From Basidiobolus ranarum (lineage: Eukaryota; Basidiobolomycota; Basidiobolomycetes; Basidiobolales): DNA of 23,618 nt. The notes beneath the pieces were generated by a model. That model saw only the letters and a list, made by a program, of their open reading frames with translations, had not been told where the DNA came from and did no database searches. Positions 21,201-23,618 of the stretch are shown here, piece by piece. The translations under genes were made by a program, and so were the position numbers. Each line of letters starts with the position of its first letter. The stretch's first letter is position 1. The stretch is taken from contig JASJQH010000163.1 in the NCBI GenBank assembly GCA_040143965.1, positions 1 through 23,618 of the forward strand. The letters are read 5' to 3'.

Positions 21201-21641
21201 TCACGATATGGTCGATTCGAATTAATCCCCTTTCTAGCATTGGTTTGGGCCTCCATAAATATCACCTTTACATGCTTAAGTATTCTGTATATGTGCTTCG
21301 GAAGTTACATAAGGCAAACATTCACCCCTCGTATCATTCGTCCTGACACGCCTAATATCACTGATTCTTCTCATTTGTCGAAAGAAAATTACGATTACCA
21401 GTTCAAAAAGAAGAGTAGCATCACTCCACAAGGCATCCACCATGACCGTGACACTAAAGAGTTCAATTCAAGTAGTGGAGAAAGTAGCAGTGGCCACGGT
21501 CGGTTAACTCCTAGAGAGAGTCCCAAAATAGTACCAACGTTCAACACATGTCAATGTGATTTTGCATTTATACATAATGACGAACATATGGAGTATCACT
21601 TACCATACGAACCAAAAGAGAGTCATATGAGGAAATGGTGA
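18276..21641 (+). CDS. large ectodomain plus XK-related-like multi-pass membrane protein, with one in-frame TGA
   Basis: Function unknown; I recall this architecture as an expanded family in Mucoromycota (established only from memory). Exons ending at 19643, then 19703-20053, 20121-20150 (30-nt microexon), 20211-20546, 20620-21125, 21189-21641; introns 59-73 nt. The N-terminal ~600 residues form a secreted ectodomain with Gly/Trp-rich repeated strands (propeller-like) and several N-x-S/T sites. From about 20630 come five or six membrane helices, including ALEDIPQFIIQVIFV, like the EDxPQ helix of XK-related scramblases. A Ser-rich cytosolic tail ends in MRKW. TGA at 20441-20443 lies in frame between ectodomain and membrane part. 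The start is uncertain: the unspliced ATG 18305 places a membrane segment before a second signal-like one. A 14-nt first exon (18276-18289) joined to 18466 would give MFKKCFNVNRTLFPILFILS, a clean signal peptide, but needs a 176-nt intron. Confidence 0.72.
20441..20443 (+). other. in-frame TGA between ectodomain and membrane domain
   Basis: Frame: ...TAT CCC ACA GAG TGA CTG AGA GAT CTA. Codons on both sides continue one exon in one phase (20211-20546), and its 3' splice phase matches the next exon. UGA followed by CUG resembles the UGA-CUA readthrough context known in animals and fungi. TGG to TGA is a single change, so damage or error is equally possible. Confidence 0.7.
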
Positions 21642-22163
21642 AATCCGAGGGAATTCTAACCAGGATTTTAATGGGTGAACCTTCAACGCATATCAGCTTT
21701 ATATTATACTTTCTTATAATCATTCTTACTATTGGGTAAATTTCACTCATCTTCCGCATTCATTCAATAAAGGACATTCAATCATCTGGAAACTGTAACA
21801 ACCTCCAATGGTTTTGTAGATCGAAAGCTGAGAATGACATTAGCCTCAACATCGCCAATTTATTTTTGGGATATTTTGTGAGCGATTGAAGTGATATGGG
21901 GAGAAAAAGGGGGTTCAAAATAATTAGTGAATATTTACAGTGAGGGGATTCATCCTCATGATGTTAATACTTAAAATTACCCTTGGTTGAAATTATGGGT
22001 GGTGTTATACGATTAGTAAGTCATAAGAAGGGAGAAAACCATTGCACCGTAAATATCGTTCGCTTCAAGAGAGAAAAGTATATTGCAACTTCAATGTAAA
22101 GGCGCACGACAATCGAGCCCAACGCTCCATCAGAGTGAATATAAAGAATAATGGGGTTCATGC
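21642..22163. other. intergenic between convergent membrane-protein genes
   Basis: Holds the 3' flanks of both neighbours. AATAAA at 21766-21771, 125 nt past the ectodomain gene's stop, is a likely poly(A) signal. AATAAA on minus near 21858-21863 could serve the 7TM gene but is about 300 nt past its stop. Nothing else seen. Confidence 0.5.
21766..21771 (+). terminator. poly(A) signal AATAAA of the ectodomain/XKR-like gene
   Basis: Exact AATAAA 125 nt past the TGA stop at 21639-21641. Confidence 0.45.
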
Positions 22164-23177
22164 TCATATCAGTTTCAATGTTTCATCCTCTTTCTGGCTA
22201 CTCTTCCACGCCAAGCTGTCTTCTCGACTAGAAAATCTTGTACTGTCCTCTTCATTCTTGTCAGAAATCAAAAATACTCTGGTGAACCATCTCCTGAAGT
22301 TGAACTTTTCGTGGGCCACATATTGCTCTTCAACCCGATATCGAGTGACTAAATCCTTCCGTATTTGAGAGTAACAATGATACAATACTGGGTCATAAAT
22401 AAAGGCGACCCCGTTGAGGACGCCAAGTAAGGCAATACTGTATTCGCAAGTGTAGTAGGAGCCATCGTAGTAAGTTGTCTTTGTGGATTGCTGAATGATC
22501 ATAATAAATACGAAAGGGATTCCTACTATGCACAATATAAGTGGGTACAAGGATATACGTAGCACAGCGCGAGATAAAACTTTCGGATTCTTCACTCCAG
22601 AACTAGGCGTGCTATCCGTAGTTAGTGAGGATCTTGTAGCCGAACGAAGACGGTGAATTATGGTGGAGCAAACCACTACCGAATATATCATCACCACAAC
22701 AAATACAATAGTCAGACCTAGGGTTACCACGTCCACCTGAGTCGTACCAAATGCCAATGCAGTCCAGGGTAGGAAATAACATGTTATGGCCAAGGCAAGC
22801 GCAGGAATCGGTGGAAGTAGGTAGTAGGCTAGTTGATAGCGATCCGCACGTCTCCAATGGTGGATCAATACCAATTGAAGATTTAGGGTAATCAAGGCGG
22901 TGTATAAAATACTAGTGGTCAAAAATGCGTAACTTAGGCATCGAAACACTTTCCACACGTCTCGGTTCTCCAAAACACCTACTAAGATCAAGCATATATG
23001 AAAGAAGAGATCGCTCGTAGTTACCAAAGCCGTCAGACGCAAAGAGATTCGATCGGCCATATCTTTACGATATATGCGTATTCCAATGATGCAAGATAAG
23101 ACTATTGTAGACACTAGAAGAGAGATCACATTGGTAACGAAACGAATGCCATTCAGCAAATCCCACTCTAGAATCAT
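22164..23177 (-). CDS. seven-transmembrane G-protein-coupled-receptor-like protein
   Basis: Intronless, 337 residues, TGA stop. Seven hydrophobic segments at roughly 13-35, 46-68, 78-104, 115-137, 150-176, 204-230 and 244-268; N terminus short, presumably outside. RISLRLTALVTTSDLFFH before and in TM2 resembles the RxSxRLT..DL pattern of cAMP-receptor/Git3-like fungal receptors. TM7 ends YDPVLYHCY, a variant of the NPxxY switch. The third cytoplasmic loop (about 177-203) is Ser/Thr-rich, and the C-terminal tail (about 270-337) is charged and Ser-rich, as expected for G-protein coupling and phosphorylation. No ligand can be named. The start at 23177 leaves a short N terminus and sits 130 bp from a TATA-like element. 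It is convergent with the ectodomain gene; no functional link is shown. A non-receptor 7TM family remains possible. Confidence 0.78.
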   Translation of the reverse strand: MILEWDLLNGIRFVTNVISLLVSTIVLSCIIGIRIYRKDMADRISLRLTALVTTSDLFFHICLILVGVLENRDVWKVFRCLSYAFLTTSILYTALITLNLQLVLIHHWRRADRYQLAYYLLPPIPALALAITCYFLPWTALAFGTTQVDVVTLGLTIVFVVVMIYSVVVCSTIIHRLRSATRSSLTTDSTPSSGVKNPKVLSRAVLRISLYPLILCIVGIPFVFIMIIQQSTKTTYYDGSYYTCEYSIALLGVLNGVAFIYDPVLYHCYSQIRKDLVTRYRVEEQYVAHEKFNFRRWFTRVFLISDKNEEDSTRFSSREDSLAWKSSQKEDETLKLI

Positions 23178-23618
23178 AATTCGAGCTAAGTGAGCACTGG
23201 GTCGTTTTAAGGAAAGGGAAGCCGATTGGGACTAATATCCACTTGTTATTAGAAGGGAATGTGAATGGATTAGGAAATGTACGGTTTATCTAAATGCTTG
23301 CTAGGTTATTTATACTGAGTCTTCCCAGCTGAATTCCTTTGCCGGATCAAGCATTTGTATTGTAGCCCCTAATCATGTTCTTAAACTCAGCTTTCTGATT
23401 CACCATAAACAACTTAAAGTAACAATCAATATTCCTTCGTTTTAATGGAGACCTTTTTGCACAATCGTTAGCCCATAACAAATAGTAGAACACCCCGCAT
23501 ATGGGCCAAACTGATCCGAGTGTTACCGATGATGCTTAGGGTGGGAATTCTACCTATAGCTGAGTAATCACTTAGAAGAATGATTAAATTTTCAACTTTG
23601 TCTTTACCGCAGTTGAAG
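23178..23618. other. upstream flank of the 7TM gene
   Basis: No gene seen. TATAAATA on minus at 23314-23307 lies about 130 bp before the 7TM start and is a fair TATA box. The last bases (TTTACCGCAG then TTGAAG) could be an acceptor opening an exon to the right, which cannot be judged here. Confidence 0.4.
23307..23314 (-). promoter_or_regulatory. possible TATA box of the 7TM gene
   Basis: Exact TATAAATA on the minus strand, about 130 bp upstream of the ATG at 23177. Confidence 0.4.

Noticed and set aside
22042-22368. Plus-strand 108-codon frame overlapping the 7TM gene's 3' end
   Set aside because: Mostly antisense to the receptor tail; no independent support.
1-23618. tRNA genes, rRNA, CRISPR arrays, telomere repeats, transposon ends
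   Set aside because: Scanned by eye for T-loop (GGTTCRAATCC) patterns, spaced repeats and terminal inverted repeats; none convincing.

Overview
The window looks like nuclear DNA of a fungus, probably an early-diverging one (Mucoromycota; Glomeromycotina would fit, but this is inference). The reasons are single genes on both strands, many short GT-AG introns (mostly 59-120 nt, some with TACTAAC-like branch sites), a DOT1 histone methyltransferase, a eukaryotic-type nitrate reductase, a SPO7 homologue, a cyclin K, a YOP1 homologue, and two multi-pass membrane proteins of kinds common in Mucoromycota. Base composition is AT-rich by eye (not computed). I saw no prokaryotic operon, tRNA, rRNA, CRISPR array, intact transposon or viral element.

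Layout. 1-1282: mostly non-coding, with one possible small minus-strand gene (661-810). 1283-4976 (-): DOT1, five exons, an intact 1145-codon frame. 4977-7088: long gene-poor stretch. 7089-7675 (+): YOP1/REEP5-like ER-shaping protein with an in-frame TAA at codon 34. 8422-9571 (+): cyclin K-type cyclin in seven exons. 10489-13011 (-): assimilatory nitrate reductase, two exons, 800 aa, with four HGATAR sites just upstream. 14708-15061 (+): small secreted protein. 15881-16674 (+): SPO7-like regulatory subunit of the nuclear-envelope lipin phosphatase, four exons. 18276-21641 (+): large protein with a secreted ectodomain and a C-terminal multi-pass domain resembling XK-related proteins; one in-frame TGA lies exactly between the two halves. 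22164-23177 (-): seven-transmembrane receptor-like protein, convergent with the previous gene.

The genes do not form a pathway cluster. Loose themes are chromatin and transcription elongation (DOT1, cyclin K), ER and nuclear-envelope membrane shape and lipid control (YOP1, SPO7), nitrogen assimilation (nitrate reductase under probable GATA-factor control), and surface sensing or secretion (small secreted protein, ectodomain membrane protein, 7TM receptor).

The observations most worth following are the TGA that would switch the large ectodomain protein between a soluble and a membrane-anchored form, the TAA in YOP1 at a normally aromatic position, the serine replacing the usual cysteine of the CGPPP motif in nitrate reductase, and its N-myristoylation-like N terminus. 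All splice models were derived by eye from frame, phase and family similarity. Those of DOT1, cyclin K, nitrate reductase and SPO7 close exactly in frame.
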